DNA of 58,667 nt from Candidatus Saccharimonadota bacterium (GCA_030528355.1 JAUMZA010000005.1:1-58667); one strand, 5' to 3'; counted from the stretch's first letter, positions 35,428 through 44,795 are shown. The notes: generated from the letters alone by a model not told the origin. Numbers and translations: made by a program.

Positions 35428-35455
35428 CATACAGCCCTATGTTTCGGGCTGTATG
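35428..35455 (-). terminator. Terminator after the anchored coiled-coil protein gene
   Basis: Perfect 10-bp stem CATACAGCCC / GGGCTGTATG with an 8-nt loop, 25 nt past the stop at 35480. Only TTTG follows, so the U tract is weak. The stretch 35263-35427 holds the RNase J leader and nothing else recognisable. Confidence 0.7.
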
Positions 35456-35479
35456 CTTCTTTTGGTTGCTTCTGGTAAT

Positions 35480-36355
35480 CTACTTGGCTTCGTTGTATTT
35501 TTTCGTTAACAATCGACCCAGGGTGTTAATTTCATCAGCAACATCGTAGGTTTTCACATCTTCGCGCAGCTTGTTTGAAAATTCACGCATAGCCTCGCTC
35601 ACAGTACGTACAGCTCGTAGCATGTCAGTGCGAGCCTCTAGCGACTTCAGCGGATCACTGGCATCAGACTCTGCCACCTTAAACGCTGCCTTGCGAGCAG
35701 CATCAAATGATTCAGACAACTTGCTACCCAACTTTGCAACTGTCTCATTTTTCGAATCTTTAAGCTTTTCGATTGCCTTTTTACATGGAGCCATCTTTTC
35801 ATCAAACTCAGCCCCAGATTGCTTTGCCATACTGGCGTTAAGCCCACGGAAGACTGACGAAAGTGCGTTACACGTCTTGTTTATACTGGTGTAATCACCC
35901 AAAGACTTGCCCATTTCTTCTATATACGGAGCAAATTTTTCGTTCTTTTGTACAAATTTATCGTAAGCTTCTTTCACCTCTTTATCGCGCAGTGCCTTCA
36001 TGTCTTTTAGCTTGGCCACGCTATCCTGATAGGTTTTAAGCTCTTTTTCAACCGATACTGGCTCTGATTCTGTGTTCGAAAGCAGAAGACCGCTATTTAC
36101 ACGTCGCATACCACGATCGATTTCTTTGTAGTTATCGCGCACTGTTTTCATGGTGGTTAGTGCGTCGTTGTAATCAGTCTTGGTTGGGCCAGCCAACAGC
36201 AGCATTGCTACCACAATCGCCACAATTGCCGCAATCACGCCGCCACCAATCAATAGCAGCTTCTTGCTAAACATCGGCTGTGCCGCAGCCGTTTGTGGCG
36301 GTGGTGCAACCGCTTCTTCCTTAACTGTTTTTGTGGGTGCTGGTTTCTTTTCCAT
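35480..36355 (-). CDS. Membrane-anchored helical protein of unknown function
   Basis: A 291-residue protein with a Pro/Ala-rich cytoplasmic N-terminus (about 30 residues) and one membrane helix (about 33-56). Almost entirely helical, Lys/Glu/Asp-rich outside sequence follows, with coiled-coil character. Only two Cys occur outside (TCNAL and APCKK) and may pair. No catalytic motif is seen. It has an extended -10 (TGC TATACT near 36395) and a GGGAGAGG Shine-Dalgarno. It lies between RNase J and PNPase but is probably its own unit. Confidence 0.7.
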   Translation of the reverse strand: MEKKPAPTKTVKEEAVAPPPQTAAAQPMFSKKLLLIGGGVIAAIVAIVVAMLLLAGPTKTDYNDALTTMKTVRDNYKEIDRGMRRVNSGLLLSNTESEPVSVEKELKTYQDSVAKLKDMKALRDKEVKEAYDKFVQKNEKFAPYIEEMGKSLGDYTSINKTCNALSSVFRGLNASMAKQSGAEFDEKMAPCKKAIEKLKDSKNETVAKLGSKLSESFDAARKAAFKVAESDASDPLKSLEARTDMLRAVRTVSEAMREFSNKLREDVKTYDVADEINTLGRLLTKKYNEAK

Positions 36356-36420
36356 ACGCCTCTCCCTCTGTAAATCTAGTTATCCTCTTATTAGTATAGC
36401 AAAAAGCTACACAACAACAC

Positions 36421-36444
36421 AGACGGCAACTCTCGCCGCCGTCT
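36421..36444 (-). terminator. Hairpin after pnp
   Basis: Perfect 7-bp stem AGACGGC / GCCGTCT with a 10-nt loop, 10 nt past the pnp stop. It lacks a clear T run on the minus strand, so it may be a 3' end-protecting hairpin. Confidence 0.5.
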
Positions 36445-36453
36445 ATTCTTACC

Positions 36454-38562
36454 TTACAAACCAATCATTGTGAGGTTGATTTTGCCTCGTTCATCGATAC
36501 CTGTAATCTTCACACGCACCGTTTGGCCATCCTTCACCACATCGGTCACCTTCTCGACCCGGCCTTCTGCCAGTTTCGAAATATGTACCATGCCGTCAAT
36601 CCCTGGCAAAATGTTCACAAACGCACCAAAATCTTTAATGCTCACCACCTTACCTTCGTAGATTTTGCCAACCTCTGGCTCTTCGGTCAGGCTTTTAATC
36701 CAGTGCATTGCCTTTTCGATCGATTCACCGTTCGGGCTAGCTACCGTAATCAAGCCATCTTCTTTAATATCGATTTCGGCGCCAGTTTCGCTGGTAATTT
36801 TGTTGATGGTTTCACCGCCCTTGCCAATTACCGCACCAATTTTATCTGGGTTGATTTTGATCTTTTCGATACGTGGCGCATATGGGCTAAGGCTTGGGCG
36901 CGGCTGGGCAATCACCTCTAGCATGTGCTGCAAAATGTGGGCACGACCCGCCTTTGACTGCTCAATTGCCTGGTGCAAAATCGCCACCGGCAAACCGTGT
37001 ACCTTCATGTCCATTTGCATCGCAGTCACACCCTTGGCGGTACCCGTTACCTTAAAGTCCATATCGCCCGCAAAGTCTTCAGCATCAGCAATGTCACTCA
37101 GCACGTACGGCGTGTCGCCATCCATCATCAAGCCCATCGCAATACCGCTCACTGGCGCCTTAAGCGGTACACCAGCGTCCATCAACGCCAAGCAGCTCGA
37201 ACAGGTGGCTGCCATACTGGTTGAACCATTCTGGCTCATAATTTCGGTGACGCTGCGGATCGCATACGGGAACTCTTCTTCGGTTGGCAGTACTGGCACC
37301 AAAGCACGTTCCGCCAAATAGCCATGGCCAATTTCACGACGACCCGGGCTCCCAAGACGCTTGACCTCGCCCACGGTGTAGCCAGGGGCGTTGTAGTGGT
37401 GCATATAGCGACGTTCGGCATCGGTTTGCTCCATCGTATCAACCACTTGTGCGTAGCTGAGTGGTGCCAAGGTCACAATGTTCATACCTTGGGTCACACC
37501 ACGGGTAAACAAGCTACTGCCGTGGGCACGTGGCAACAGGCCAACCTCGCTCGAAAGCGGACGAATTTCATCTAGCTGACGACCGTCTGGGCGAACCTTA
37601 TCGGCCACAATCCCCTCACGCACATCACGATGCAAGGCGGTAGTAAATGCGTTGTCATATTCACTACGAAGCTCATCGTAGGCCTCGCCATGGGTTTCGC
37701 TCATAGCTGTGTGGAACGTCTCACGAATGTCAGCAATCATCTGATTACGCACTGGGTATGGATGACGTAACGTCGCACCAAATTTGCCGTTTGTCCAAGC
37801 ATCTACCTCTGTTTGGATGGCTTCATCTGGCAGCACTAGTTCGTACTGCTGTGCGGCTGGCTGCACGGCGGCAACCAGTTCTTTTTGCAGAGCAATCGCC
37901 GGCTGGAACTGCTCGTGTGCCCAAGCCAAGGCATCAATAATTACATCTTCTGATACCTCATCTGCACCGGCTTCTACCATGGTGATACCGCTTTCAATAC
38001 CAGCCACCACCAGATCAAGATCGCTCGCTTCACGCTCTTCTGGGGTCATAAAGGCCTTAAATTCACCGTTCACACGGCCAACACGCAGGCCAGCCACTGG
38101 GCCATCAAACGGCGCACCGCTGAGCATCAAAGCGGTCGAGGCGGCAATCATCGCAATCATATCTGGGCGGAAGTTTGGATCCATCGAAAGGACGGTCGCC
38201 ACCACCTGCACTTCTTGGCGATACCCCTTTGGAAACAACGGACGAATTGGGCGGTCGATTAAGCGACCAATCAACACCGCTTCATCGCTTGGGCGGCCTT
38301 CGCGCTTAATAAAGCGGCTGCCGCTAATCTTGCCGGCTGCATAAAATTTTTCTTCATAATCCACACTTAGTGGGAAGTAATCCATATCAAGTGCTCGGCT
38401 GCTGATTTGGGTCGTGCCCAATACCACCGTATCGCCATAGGTTACCAGCACGCTAGCAGTTGAACGAAAGCCAACACGGTTCACCTCAAGCGTTAGCGGA
38501 CGGCCACAGAATTCAGTCGTAACACGAAGAATATCCTTGCCATAGGGATTAATAATACTCAT
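36454..38562 (-). CDS. pnp: Polyribonucleotide nucleotidyltransferase (PNPase)
   Basis: A 702-residue phosphorolytic 3'-5' exoribonuclease. Two RNase PH domains flank a helical domain: the first holds [18 protein letters not shown] and [24 protein letters not shown] parts, the second [13 protein letters not shown] and [21 protein letters not shown] domain ([15 protein letters not shown], near 570) and an S1 domain ([17 protein letters not shown], near 630) complete it. ATG 38562 follows AAAGGAG by 5 nt. Together with RNase J it gives the core RNA-decay set of an organism without RNase E. Confidence 0.97.
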   Translation of the reverse strand: MSIINPYGKDILRVTTEFCGRPLTLEVNRVGFRSTASVLVTYGDTVVLGTTQISSRALDMDYFPLSVDYEEKFYAAGKISGSRFIKREGRPSDEAVLIGRLIDRPIRPLFPKGYRQEVQVVATVLSMDPNFRPDMIAMIAASTALMLSGAPFDGPVAGLRVGRVNGEFKAFMTPEEREASDLDLVVAGIESGITMVEAGADEVSEDVIIDALAWAHEQFQPAIALQKELVAAVQPAAQQYELVLPDEAIQTEVDAWTNGKFGATLRHPYPVRNQMIADIRETFHTAMSETHGEAYDELRSEYDNAFTTALHRDVREGIVADKVRPDGRQLDEIRPLSSEVGLLPRAHGSSLFTRGVTQGMNIVTLAPLSYAQVVDTMEQTDAERRYMHHYNAPGYTVGEVKRLGSPGRREIGHGYLAERALVPVLPTEEEFPYAIRSVTEIMSQNGSTSMAATCSSCLALMDAGVPLKAPVSGIAMGLMMDGDTPYVLSDIADAEDFAGDMDFKVTGTAKGVTAMQMDMKVHGLPVAILHQAIEQSKAGRAHILQHMLEVIAQPRPSLSPYAPRIEKIKINPDKIGAVIGKGGETINKITSETGAEIDIKEDGLITVASPNGESIEKAMHWIKSLTEEPEVGKIYEGKVVSIKDFGAFVNILPGIDGMVHISKLAEGRVEKVTDVVKDGQTVRVKITGIDERGKINLTMIGL

Positions 38563-38651
38563 AGTTTCTCCTTTCACTGCGAAAAGTAACAGAGGTAAAA
38601 GCTACAACATTAGCCCTTATCACTATCACCTTCGCACTTGTTAACTCTTTT

Positions 38652-38660
38652 ATTATACCA
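38652..38660 (-). promoter_or_regulatory. Extended -10 promoter of pnp
   Basis: TGG plus TATAAT on the minus strand, about 90 nt before the pnp ATG. No -35 match is seen. The leader is long enough for the PNPase autoregulation known elsewhere. Confidence 0.6.
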
Positions 38661-38681
38661 CCAATTCCCCACGTAACCTAC

Positions 38682-38712
38682 ACAACACCCCGCATAATCT
38701 GCGGGGTGTTGT
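38682..38712. terminator. Long hairpin between spherulin-like gene and pnp
   Basis: Perfect 12-bp inverted repeat ACAACACCCCGC and complement with a 7-nt loop. It lies 26 nt past the stop of the gene at 38738 and about 22 nt upstream of the pnp -10. No strong U tract. Confidence 0.65.
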
Positions 38713-38737
38713 ATGTAAGTACACAATACTGCATGGC

Positions 38738-39928
38738 CTAGCGTCGCTTGACACTCATCGCCCGACGAGCCAACCAGCCCACTATAGCCAGCACAATACC
38801 CATCACAGCAAACATAACCGTGTACCATACCGTCTGCCGTTGATGTCCGGTATTTGGTGTCGTCACTCCGCCAGATTGCACTGCTGCACTGGCAGCATCA
38901 CCGTCTGCCGTCGCTTGTACTTGGACCACCGGATTAACTGGCGAACCAGTGCCTGGTGCAGTAGGATTTGATGGAGTGATAGCTGGCGGATTCTGTGCAG
39001 TCACATTCAACTTAAAGACATCATCACAGCCCGCTGGCAGCGGTACTGGTGTGCCAATCTGCAATGTAGTTGGCGGCATCGCACTCGCCTTATTTACAAA
39101 TTCGGTAAAGTACACCGAAAGGTTATTGTATGGATTACTATCCCCTGTTGTTAAGCTATCCGAGGTAAAATATACCCAGCCCGCATTACGCTGCTTGGCA
39201 AGTTCTAGCACTTGGTCTTGCTCTGCCACAGAGGTGATGTCATGCACCGCATGCCAAATTTTTGGGGCGTTAGCCGGATCTTTTTCAAACGGCTGCGCAT
39301 CTGGATGGTTCATGTCGAGGTACGGGTTGTTGATATACTCACTTGCACTAGTTTCTGCCACCATAAATACATCACCATATGGCACAATTGATTCATTGCG
39401 CAAGCGTGTGCCAGGGTTGTGTACCACAATCGAACCCGGGTGTTTTACCTTCATGTAGTTGTATAAATTAGCAATATAACAGGTCTGCACTGGATTACTT
39501 TCGTTATGCGTTTCATCAAAAAACATCCCTTTAATACCAGGATACAGCTGATACCAACGGTCAATTTCAGCCGCTACTTCTTTAATGTCTCGCTGCTGCT
39601 TATTATGCTTCACATAGCCAATATACTTCACACCCTTTGCGTCGAGGTCGGCTAATTCCCCAGTATAGTCCGCATTGACGCTTGCCCCTGGGCCGCTGTT
39701 TGGATTTACTACCACAAATGGCACCTTAGCAGCACCCGCCCCACGGATTGCCTCCCAGTAGCTGTTATTACCACCCGGCCAACGCTCAGGGTAGCTATAG
39801 CCCGGCACAAACACTGATTGCGTCGTAGTAGCAGCATGCGTCGTCGCCGGCAATATACACTGCCCCGCCAGTGCGGCAGCTACTACCGCCACACCAATTC
39901 TTGTTCGCATTAGGTTTATTTTCTTCAT
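38738..39928 (-). CDS. Secreted spherulin-4-like glycosidase with cell-wall anchor
   Basis: A 396-residue exported protein. Signal peptide: basic MKKINLMRTR, a hydrophobic core and ATTHAA. The catalytic-type domain (about 40-270) matches the spherulation-specific family 4 pattern, a TIM-barrel glycosidase family: VFVPGYSYPERW, PFVVVNPNSGPG, KYIGYVKH and the acidic GMFFDETHN. The 100-residue Pro/Thr/Ala linker ends in TPNTG, one membrane helix and RRAMSVKRR, the layout of a sortase signal with Pro in place of the usual Leu-Pro start. It probably cleaves an extracellular polysaccharide; the substrate is unknown. Confidence 0.8.
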   Translation of the reverse strand: MKKINLMRTRIGVAVVAAALAGQCILPATTHAATTTQSVFVPGYSYPERWPGGNNSYWEAIRGAGAAKVPFVVVNPNSGPGASVNADYTGELADLDAKGVKYIGYVKHNKQQRDIKEVAAEIDRWYQLYPGIKGMFFDETHNESNPVQTCYIANLYNYMKVKHPGSIVVHNPGTRLRNESIVPYGDVFMVAETSASEYINNPYLDMNHPDAQPFEKDPANAPKIWHAVHDITSVAEQDQVLELAKQRNAGWVYFTSDSLTTGDSNPYNNLSVYFTEFVNKASAMPPTTLQIGTPVPLPAGCDDVFKLNVTAQNPPAITPSNPTAPGTGSPVNPVVQVQATADGDAASAAVQSGGVTTPNTGHQRQTVWYTVMFAVMGIVLAIVGWLARRAMSVKRR

Positions 39929-40054
39929 AAGAGCACCTACCTCTCTGTTTGTTTATTTACCTACACACTCGTTATTGAGCATTGCATCTATATATCATTA
40001 TAAAACTTATGCTAATTTATGCAATACTTTGCTCATATTTTTGTCTTTTTCAAC

Positions 40055-40092
40055 AAAAAACCACCCCCGCATTAAAGGAAGGGGATGGTTTT
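40055..40092 (-). terminator. Terminator of rpsO
   Basis: Hairpin pairing AAAACCA-CCCC with GGGG-A-TGGTTTT (one bulged A), followed on the minus strand by TTTTTTG. Confidence 0.85.
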
Positions 40093-40111
40093 CGCTCATC
40101 GCTATTGCGTT

Positions 40112-40378
40112 TTATTTACGCAAACCGAGCTTGGCAACAATTGCTTTGTACGCTTCGAAATCAGTACGTTCAAGGTATTTAAGAAGACGCTTACGCTTCC
40201 CTACCATCTGAACCAGACCGCGACGAGCCATAAAGTCGTGCTTATTTGCTTTAAGATGCTCTGTCACCTCTTTGATACGAGCGGTCAAGATTGACACCTG
40301 CGCCTGTGGGCTACCGACATCATTCTTGTTCACCTGAGTCAAAGCAATCGCTTTCTGCTTATTCTCTTTAGTAATCAT
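40112..40378 (-). CDS. rpsO: 30S ribosomal protein S15
   Basis: An 88-residue S15 of standard length, with the DVGSPQAQVSILTARIKEVTEHLK region split around SPQAQ, then HDFMARRGLVQMVGKRKRLLKYL and the C-terminal YKAIVAKLGLRK. It binds the 16S central domain. It is a single gene with its own promoter and terminator, the -10 box ending 7 nt before the ATG. Confidence 0.97.
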   Translation of the reverse strand: MITKENKQKAIALTQVNKNDVGSPQAQVSILTARIKEVTEHLKANKHDFMARRGLVQMVGKRKRLLKYLERTDFEAYKAIVAKLGLRK

Positions 40379-40385
40379 CTCCTGT

Positions 40386-40394
40386 ATTGTACCA
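40386..40394 (-). promoter_or_regulatory. Extended -10 promoter of rpsO (leaderless)
   Basis: TGG plus TACAAT on the minus strand, 7 nt before the ATG. An AGGAG lies between the box and the start but would fall outside, or at the very 5' end of, the transcript. Confidence 0.65.
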
Positions 40395-40405
40395 GATATC
40401 TACAA

Positions 40406-41380
40406 CTATTGCAACGTATCGTGGTGTGGCGTCATCATCTCTTGGTACACCGCCCGACGAGCCGCCTCAAGCTGCCGGTCACGCTCCGCACCTGGATTAT
40501 GCAGCTCGGCAACACCGTTGTGCAATCCTTCCACAGGCTGCCCAGCAGGTCGCTCCTGCATCTTAGCATCCTGCAACTCTGCCACCCCCTCTTCATTCAC
40601 AAAAGACTCCGCTTGCATTACTTCTGCAGGCGACTCAACCCGAGGAATAGTTGGCAGTTTTTCCAGCATCGCACCCAATTCAGCCAGTGCGTCATTGGTT
40701 TGCTGCTCGATATTTGTCAAAAAACCCATATAGCCGTAAATCTTATCCCGCAACCCTACTTCAAGCTGGCTCATATCGATTTTATTGGCTCGCACATCTT
40801 GTAAAAACTTTTCAGCCGTTGCCGCCCGGTTCAGCTGACGAGTTTGCTCATGATTCAAAATCATGCCACCTACTGTTTCATCTGCCAAGTTCTCCTGTCC
40901 GTACGCACGATCTTTCAAGCCTGCCGTCAATACCTGACTAGTTGCGCGAGTTGCTACTCGCTCACGAGTATCTCCATCAAGCTCCAGCCCTAGCCGTGTA
41001 AATTCATCCTGCACTGCCTGCTCGGTTGCTTCTAGCTGCCGGGCAAATTTACCACCAGCCGGATTTTGACTATGCAAAGCGGTATTAAGCTCGGCAACTT
41101 CTGCCTGCATCATACCAGGATTATCGCCACCCTCAATCAGCGTAGCTGTTTCGCCGATTTGATGCGATACTGCCTCGGTGTTAATCGAAACAGTATCATA
41201 CGGACGAGCCAGCGGCTCCTCGTTAGTCGTGCCAAAGCCATACAAGGCCTCAATCGCTTGGCGATCAGCTTCTAATTCTTCATCAGTACGTTCAGGCTTG
41301 TCTGCTTGCTCAGTACCGTATAAACGACGACGAGTAGCCGGGTCTAGTTCATAGATTGGTGTGTTTGTTGTTGGTTTCAT
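40406..41380 (-). CDS. Hypothetical acidic cytoplasmic protein
   Basis: A 324-residue, very polar protein rich in Glu, Ala, Gln and Thr, with no signal or membrane helix. The N-terminal YELDPATRRRLYG is followed by helical segments, and the last quarter is low-complexity with a repeated GVAEL motif (EEGVAELQDA, HNGVAELHNP). An extended -10 (TGC TATAAT) lies 15 nt before the ATG and no Shine-Dalgarno is visible. I recognise no family. It resembles the polar leader region of the DUF1704-like protein at 48113 only in composition. Confidence 0.62.
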   Translation of the reverse strand: MKPTTNTPIYELDPATRRRLYGTEQADKPERTDEELEADRQAIEALYGFGTTNEEPLARPYDTVSINTEAVSHQIGETATLIEGGDNPGMMQAEVAELNTALHSQNPAGGKFARQLEATEQAVQDEFTRLGLELDGDTRERVATRATSQVLTAGLKDRAYGQENLADETVGGMILNHEQTRQLNRAATAEKFLQDVRANKIDMSQLEVGLRDKIYGYMGFLTNIEQQTNDALAELGAMLEKLPTIPRVESPAEVMQAESFVNEEGVAELQDAKMQERPAGQPVEGLHNGVAELHNPGAERDRQLEAARRAVYQEMMTPHHDTLQ

Positions 41381-41445
41381 AAATTATCAAGTAATATTAT
41401 AGCAAATTATGCATAAAAAGTCAAGCATAACCGTCTTCTTCTAAC

Positions 41446-42150
41446 TTACGCTTGTTCGATTGCGATAGTATATGTTTTGGTTTCACCTGGCACAATCACC
41501 TGATTAGCCGCTGGATCAGACTCATTAAACGCATTACCCGCCAAAGTTGGTTCAACACAAAGATATCGTTCTGGCTGAGCACTCCATAACGCATACGATT
41601 GCAATACGTCTGTACTAATACGGTAGCGAGTCGCTTCGTCTATCGTTAACATAATCTGTGTACCACCTGGGTGCAACTTCATCTCCTCTAGCTGTGAAGT
41701 TTCGTACATTGTCTCATCAATCCACACACGCCCATCATGCCCCAACGGCACCACAAAATACGGATGAAACCCAGGGGCTACCCGCAGGCGATGCGTACCA
41801 GAATTATGCACCGTCAGCTGCATAACCAAGCCACTCTCCTTCAATCCATACAGTAAAGAGAGCTGCAGCCCGTCATACATGCCGCTGGTATGGCGATACA
41901 CAAACCGAATGCGATCCTCTAGCTGCTCAGCACACCGCCAGGTAACCGTTCGTCCAAATCCATGCTGCGGCTGATCTGAGGTGCCGCCGGGGCCAAAATT
42001 AGGCACACACACATGCGAACCACCTCGCAGTTTGCCATCATGCATACGTCGTTGATATAACACATCCCGACCATGCCGTGTATATGCGAGCAATGCTGCA
42101 CCCTGCGGCTCCACTGCGATTGTTTGATTGTATGCGGTAATAATTTGCAT
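41446..42150 (-). CDS. Aldose 1-epimerase-family protein
   Basis: A 234-residue galactose-mutarotase-fold protein, shorter than GalM (about 340) and closer to YeaD-type hexose-6-phosphate epimerases. The supersandwich motifs are visible: FGPGGTSDQPQHGFGRTVTW in two parts (early His), VAPGFHPYFVVP (catalytic-type His) and a C-terminal LCVEPTLAGNAFN with a Glu in the acid position. It interconverts sugar anomers; the exact sugar is unknown. It is 12 nt downstream of truB and shares its transcript. Confidence 0.82.
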   Translation of the reverse strand: MQIITAYNQTIAVEPQGAALLAYTRHGRDVLYQRRMHDGKLRGGSHVCVPNFGPGGTSDQPQHGFGRTVTWRCAEQLEDRIRFVYRHTSGMYDGLQLSLLYGLKESGLVMQLTVHNSGTHRLRVAPGFHPYFVVPLGHDGRVWIDETMYETSQLEEMKLHPGGTQIMLTIDEATRYRISTDVLQSYALWSAQPERYLCVEPTLAGNAFNESDPAANQVIVPGETKTYTIAIEQA

Positions 42151-42162
42151 ATGCCCCCTTTT

Positions 42163-42858
42163 CTAATCTGTTATACCAAAATCTGCCAACGTCTGAGCTG
42201 TGGCCACATCCCACTCGGCAATTTGCGTACGACGCAGCTCGCTACAATACGCACCCGTCCCTAACGCCTCGCCAATATCCACTGCCAAACTGCGAATATA
42301 GGTACCACTGCTCACATGCGTGCGAATTCTTAATCGTGGATATTCATAAGATATCACTTCTAGTGCATAAATATGGATTGGCCGCAGCGGCAACTCAACC
42401 TGCTCACCATCACGAGCCAACTTATACGCTCGCTTCCCGTCTATCTTAATGGCACTAAAAATTGGCGGACGCTGCAGTATATCGCCTATAAAATTTTGCA
42501 GAGCTGCTTCTATCTCTTGACGAGATGGTACTATATCCGACTGCTGCGTAATCTCACCCTCTGGGTCGCCAGTTGTACTCACCTCCCCCAGTGTGATAGT
42601 TGCTTCGTACACCTTGTCTAGCTTTGTGTAGTACTGTGCATTCTTACACTCCTTACCCACTACTAAAATCATTAAGCCAGTCGCAAACGGATCAAGCGTG
42701 CCAGTATGCCCCACCTTCACTTTTGCCCGCCCTTGTGCATCACCCGCTGCGAGCAGTGCTGCTTTTTTCTCTGCCGTCAATACCCGACGAATACGAGCCA
42801 CCACTCCAAAGCTGGTCATGCCGGCAGGCTTATCAAGCAGTATAATGCCATCATTCAT
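42163..42858 (-). CDS. truB: tRNA pseudouridine-55 synthase
   Basis: A 231-residue TruB, making pseudouridine 55 in the T loop of tRNAs. Motifs: GIILLDKPAGMTSF, the catalytic Asp in KVGHTGTLDPFATGLM, YEATITLGEVSTTGDPEG and SSGTYIRSLAVDIG. It is shorter than E. coli TruB since the C-terminal PUA domain is absent. ATG 42858 is preferred over the longer frame because the -10 box (TACAAT) ends 6 nt before it. Confidence 0.95.
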   Translation of the reverse strand: MNDGIILLDKPAGMTSFGVVARIRRVLTAEKKAALLAAGDAQGRAKVKVGHTGTLDPFATGLMILVVGKECKNAQYYTKLDKVYEATITLGEVSTTGDPEGEITQQSDIVPSRQEIEAALQNFIGDILQRPPIFSAIKIDGKRAYKLARDGEQVELPLRPIHIYALEVISYEYPRLRIRTHVSSGTYIRSLAVDIGEALGTGAYCSELRRTQIAEWDVATAQTLADFGITD

Positions 42859-42864
42859 ACTGCC

Positions 42865-42873
42865 ATTGTAGCA
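42865..42873 (-). promoter_or_regulatory. Extended -10 promoter of truB (leaderless)
   Basis: TGC plus TACAAT on the minus strand, 6 nt before the ATG. The TGC directly follows the T run of the upstream terminator, so promoter and terminator abut. Confidence 0.68.
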
Positions 42874-42903
42874 AAAACCCACCGTTTCGTGGTGGGTTTT
42901 TTG
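42873..42903 (-). terminator. Terminator of the DHH-like gene
   Basis: Perfect 11-bp stem AAAAACCCACC / GGTGGGTTTTT with a 7-nt loop, 6 nt past the stop at 42909. The T run is the 3' side of the stem itself. Confidence 0.88.
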
Positions 42904-42908
42904 TAGAT

Positions 42909-44651
42909 TTATTGCCCCGGTATCTTAAACTGTCCAGGATCAGCTGGTGTGGCCGGTGGCGGCGTGACTGCTGTACCTTTTGGCAGTGGCGGCAAAACGG
43001 CACCAAGCGGCTGTGCAGGAGTATCCGGCTCTGCCTCTGGCTGCGTTGGTAGCGGTGGCAGTTGTGAAAAGTCTGGAGCTGGCGGCAGCGGTGGTAATTG
43101 TGCAAAGTCTGGCATTGGCGGCAGCGGTGGCAAATTGAAGCCCGGGGTGATGGCGGACTCCTTCTTAACCTCATCGCGCACACCCTGCAGTAAGTCATCT
43201 GCGTGCGGTGTTGCATTGCCGGTCGGCTGGCGGTGCTGTGCATCTAATTCTGCGAGTGTCACCTCTGGGCTAGCAATCGGCGGCAATGATGGGCCAGATG
43301 GTGCAGTGCCTGCTACAGATGCAGCGTCAGGATTTGTATCAGCTGCTTCTTTTGCAAGCTCATCCGCTAACTTAGCTGCTGGTAATGTTGGCGGCGGTGT
43401 AACAACAGGGGTGGCCTCAAACTGCAACGCATCAGCTACTGGAGCAGCTGGCTCAGCAGGAGCCGCACTAGGCAGTGGCGGCACCACTGGCGGTAACGAT
43501 GGGCCAGACGGTGCGGCTGGCATGGTTGGTGTGGCTGGTTTAGCTTCTGTGTGCGGGGTGTCGGTAGCTACGGTTGGCAGTGCTACCTCTGGCGTTGGTA
43601 GCTGTGGAGTTGGCAGTACAGGTGCTGATTCCTTTGTTGGTTTTGTGGATTCTACTGCTGGTGTTACGGCTGATTCTTCCACTGGTTTGTCGGAATCGGG
43701 TTGCGGTTTTTGTGCGTCAGCTTTTTTTACTGCCGGCGTAGGCGGTTCTTTTGCTGCTGCCGCTGGCTTCTCAGCCGATTTGTGCTCGACCTTCTCTGAT
43801 GATGCCGATGCAGCATCCTTCTTCACCTCTAATACCGCATCTTTCTTCGCCGTGTCAGTAGGTGTAGCTGCTGGCTTTGCTACAGGCTTTTTACCAGCTT
43901 GCTCTTGCAATTTTGCTGCAATCAGCTGTTGGTTAGCCCCGTACGACATCAACTTGGCCGCCGCAGTCATCACCGTGGCGTTGGTTTTATCATTACTAAA
44001 TCGTTCTGTAGCTGCAACAATACCGGTTAGCAAGGCACTCGCAACTTGTTCGGCTACCGGTTTATCATCCTTCAATGCTTCTACCAGGCCTGCCGCCATC
44101 TCCGACACGCTGCTAGCCCCAGCATCATGCCAGCTCACACTCCCCAGCGTACTTTCCTTAAGGCCAATCGTCGCCACGGTGGCATCATGCAAAATCCTAC
44201 CGTGCGATTCAAGTGCGGCATCTAGCTCTTTTTGTTCGGTTACCCCTATCGCCAACACCGTCTCAACATTGTAATCACCCTGGCTATATTCAAGATCTTT
44301 TTCGGTGATGACGGTTTTGTACGGCGTAATAAAAATCTTTACCACATCACCTTCCACTTTGTAGCGAAGGTGGTCGGCCTTCTCTTTATCAAGAGCAATC
44401 ACAAAATCACGCAGGCTATCAACACTATTTTTGAAGGTTTTTTCCGGCTCGAGAAAAGTAATGGCCGACGGCAAATCACCGCTCACTACGGCAGTTGCAT
44501 GCTTGCCCATTTCGTTAAGTTGCATAGTGATGCCCAGTGCGGCCGATAATTCATCGACGCTTGGGTGCTTACTCACTGTTACAAGCAGGGTTTCGGCACC
44601 GCGAATGACTTCAGCGATTTTATCCCGAGCACCAGATCCAGATGTGTTCAT
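42909..44651 (-). CDS. Degenerate DHH-like domain protein with a long Pro/Ala-rich tail
   Basis: From the ATG at 44651 (AGGAA about 10 nt upstream) 580 residues. A GTG 60 bp upstream is possible. Residues 1-260 follow the DHH phosphoesterase/nanoRNase layout: an ETLLVTVSKHPSVDELSAALG block split around HPSVDE, AVVSGDLP, ITFLEP and TALLTGI-like SALLTGIVAATERF. Metal-binding Asp are largely missing (HPSVDE where NPDGDA is usual; HDATVATI at the DHH position), so the domain may bind nucleotides without cleaving. Residues 270-580 are Ala/Pro/Lys low complexity with PPLPPMPDFAQLPPLPP-type repeats. Confidence 0.7.
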   Translation of the reverse strand: MNTSGSGARDKIAEVIRGAETLLVTVSKHPSVDELSAALGITMQLNEMGKHATAVVSGDLPSAITFLEPEKTFKNSVDSLRDFVIALDKEKADHLRYKVEGDVVKIFITPYKTVITEKDLEYSQGDYNVETVLAIGVTEQKELDAALESHGRILHDATVATIGLKESTLGSVSWHDAGASSVSEMAAGLVEALKDDKPVAEQVASALLTGIVAATERFSNDKTNATVMTAAAKLMSYGANQQLIAAKLQEQAGKKPVAKPAATPTDTAKKDAVLEVKKDAASASSEKVEHKSAEKPAAAAKEPPTPAVKKADAQKPQPDSDKPVEESAVTPAVESTKPTKESAPVLPTPQLPTPEVALPTVATDTPHTEAKPATPTMPAAPSGPSLPPVVPPLPSAAPAEPAAPVADALQFEATPVVTPPPTLPAAKLADELAKEAADTNPDAASVAGTAPSGPSLPPIASPEVTLAELDAQHRQPTGNATPHADDLLQGVRDEVKKESAITPGFNLPPLPPMPDFAQLPPLPPAPDFSQLPPLPTQPEAEPDTPAQPLGAVLPPLPKGTAVTPPPATPADPGQFKIPGQ

Positions 44652-44766
44652 GTTGTATATGTTCCTGTGTTTATTGTTTGTGTGTTGCGTTTGTGTTGAT
44701 TCGTTATTCACTATTACTGTACCATAAGCAGTATATAAAAGTCAAATACTTTTTTGGCTGTACCTC

Positions 44767-44795
44767 TTTACATTTCGCACAAAAATCTGTATAAT
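44767..44795 (+). promoter_or_regulatory. Promoter of rpsT
   Basis: TTTACA, a 17-nt spacer and TATAAT; the transcript begins about 45 nt before the ATG, and AAAAGGAG lies just upstream of the start. Confidence 0.85.

Noticed and set aside
37784-38344. Plus-strand 186-codon frame opposite pnp
   Set aside because: Antisense shadow of the well-supported PNPase; no start signal or recognisable product.
42949-44274. A 441-codon plus-strand frame rich in Gly and Ser
   Set aside because: It is antisense to the Pro/Ala-rich tail of the gene at 42909-44651; such GC-biased tails always leave long open antisense frames. No Shine-Dalgarno or family match.
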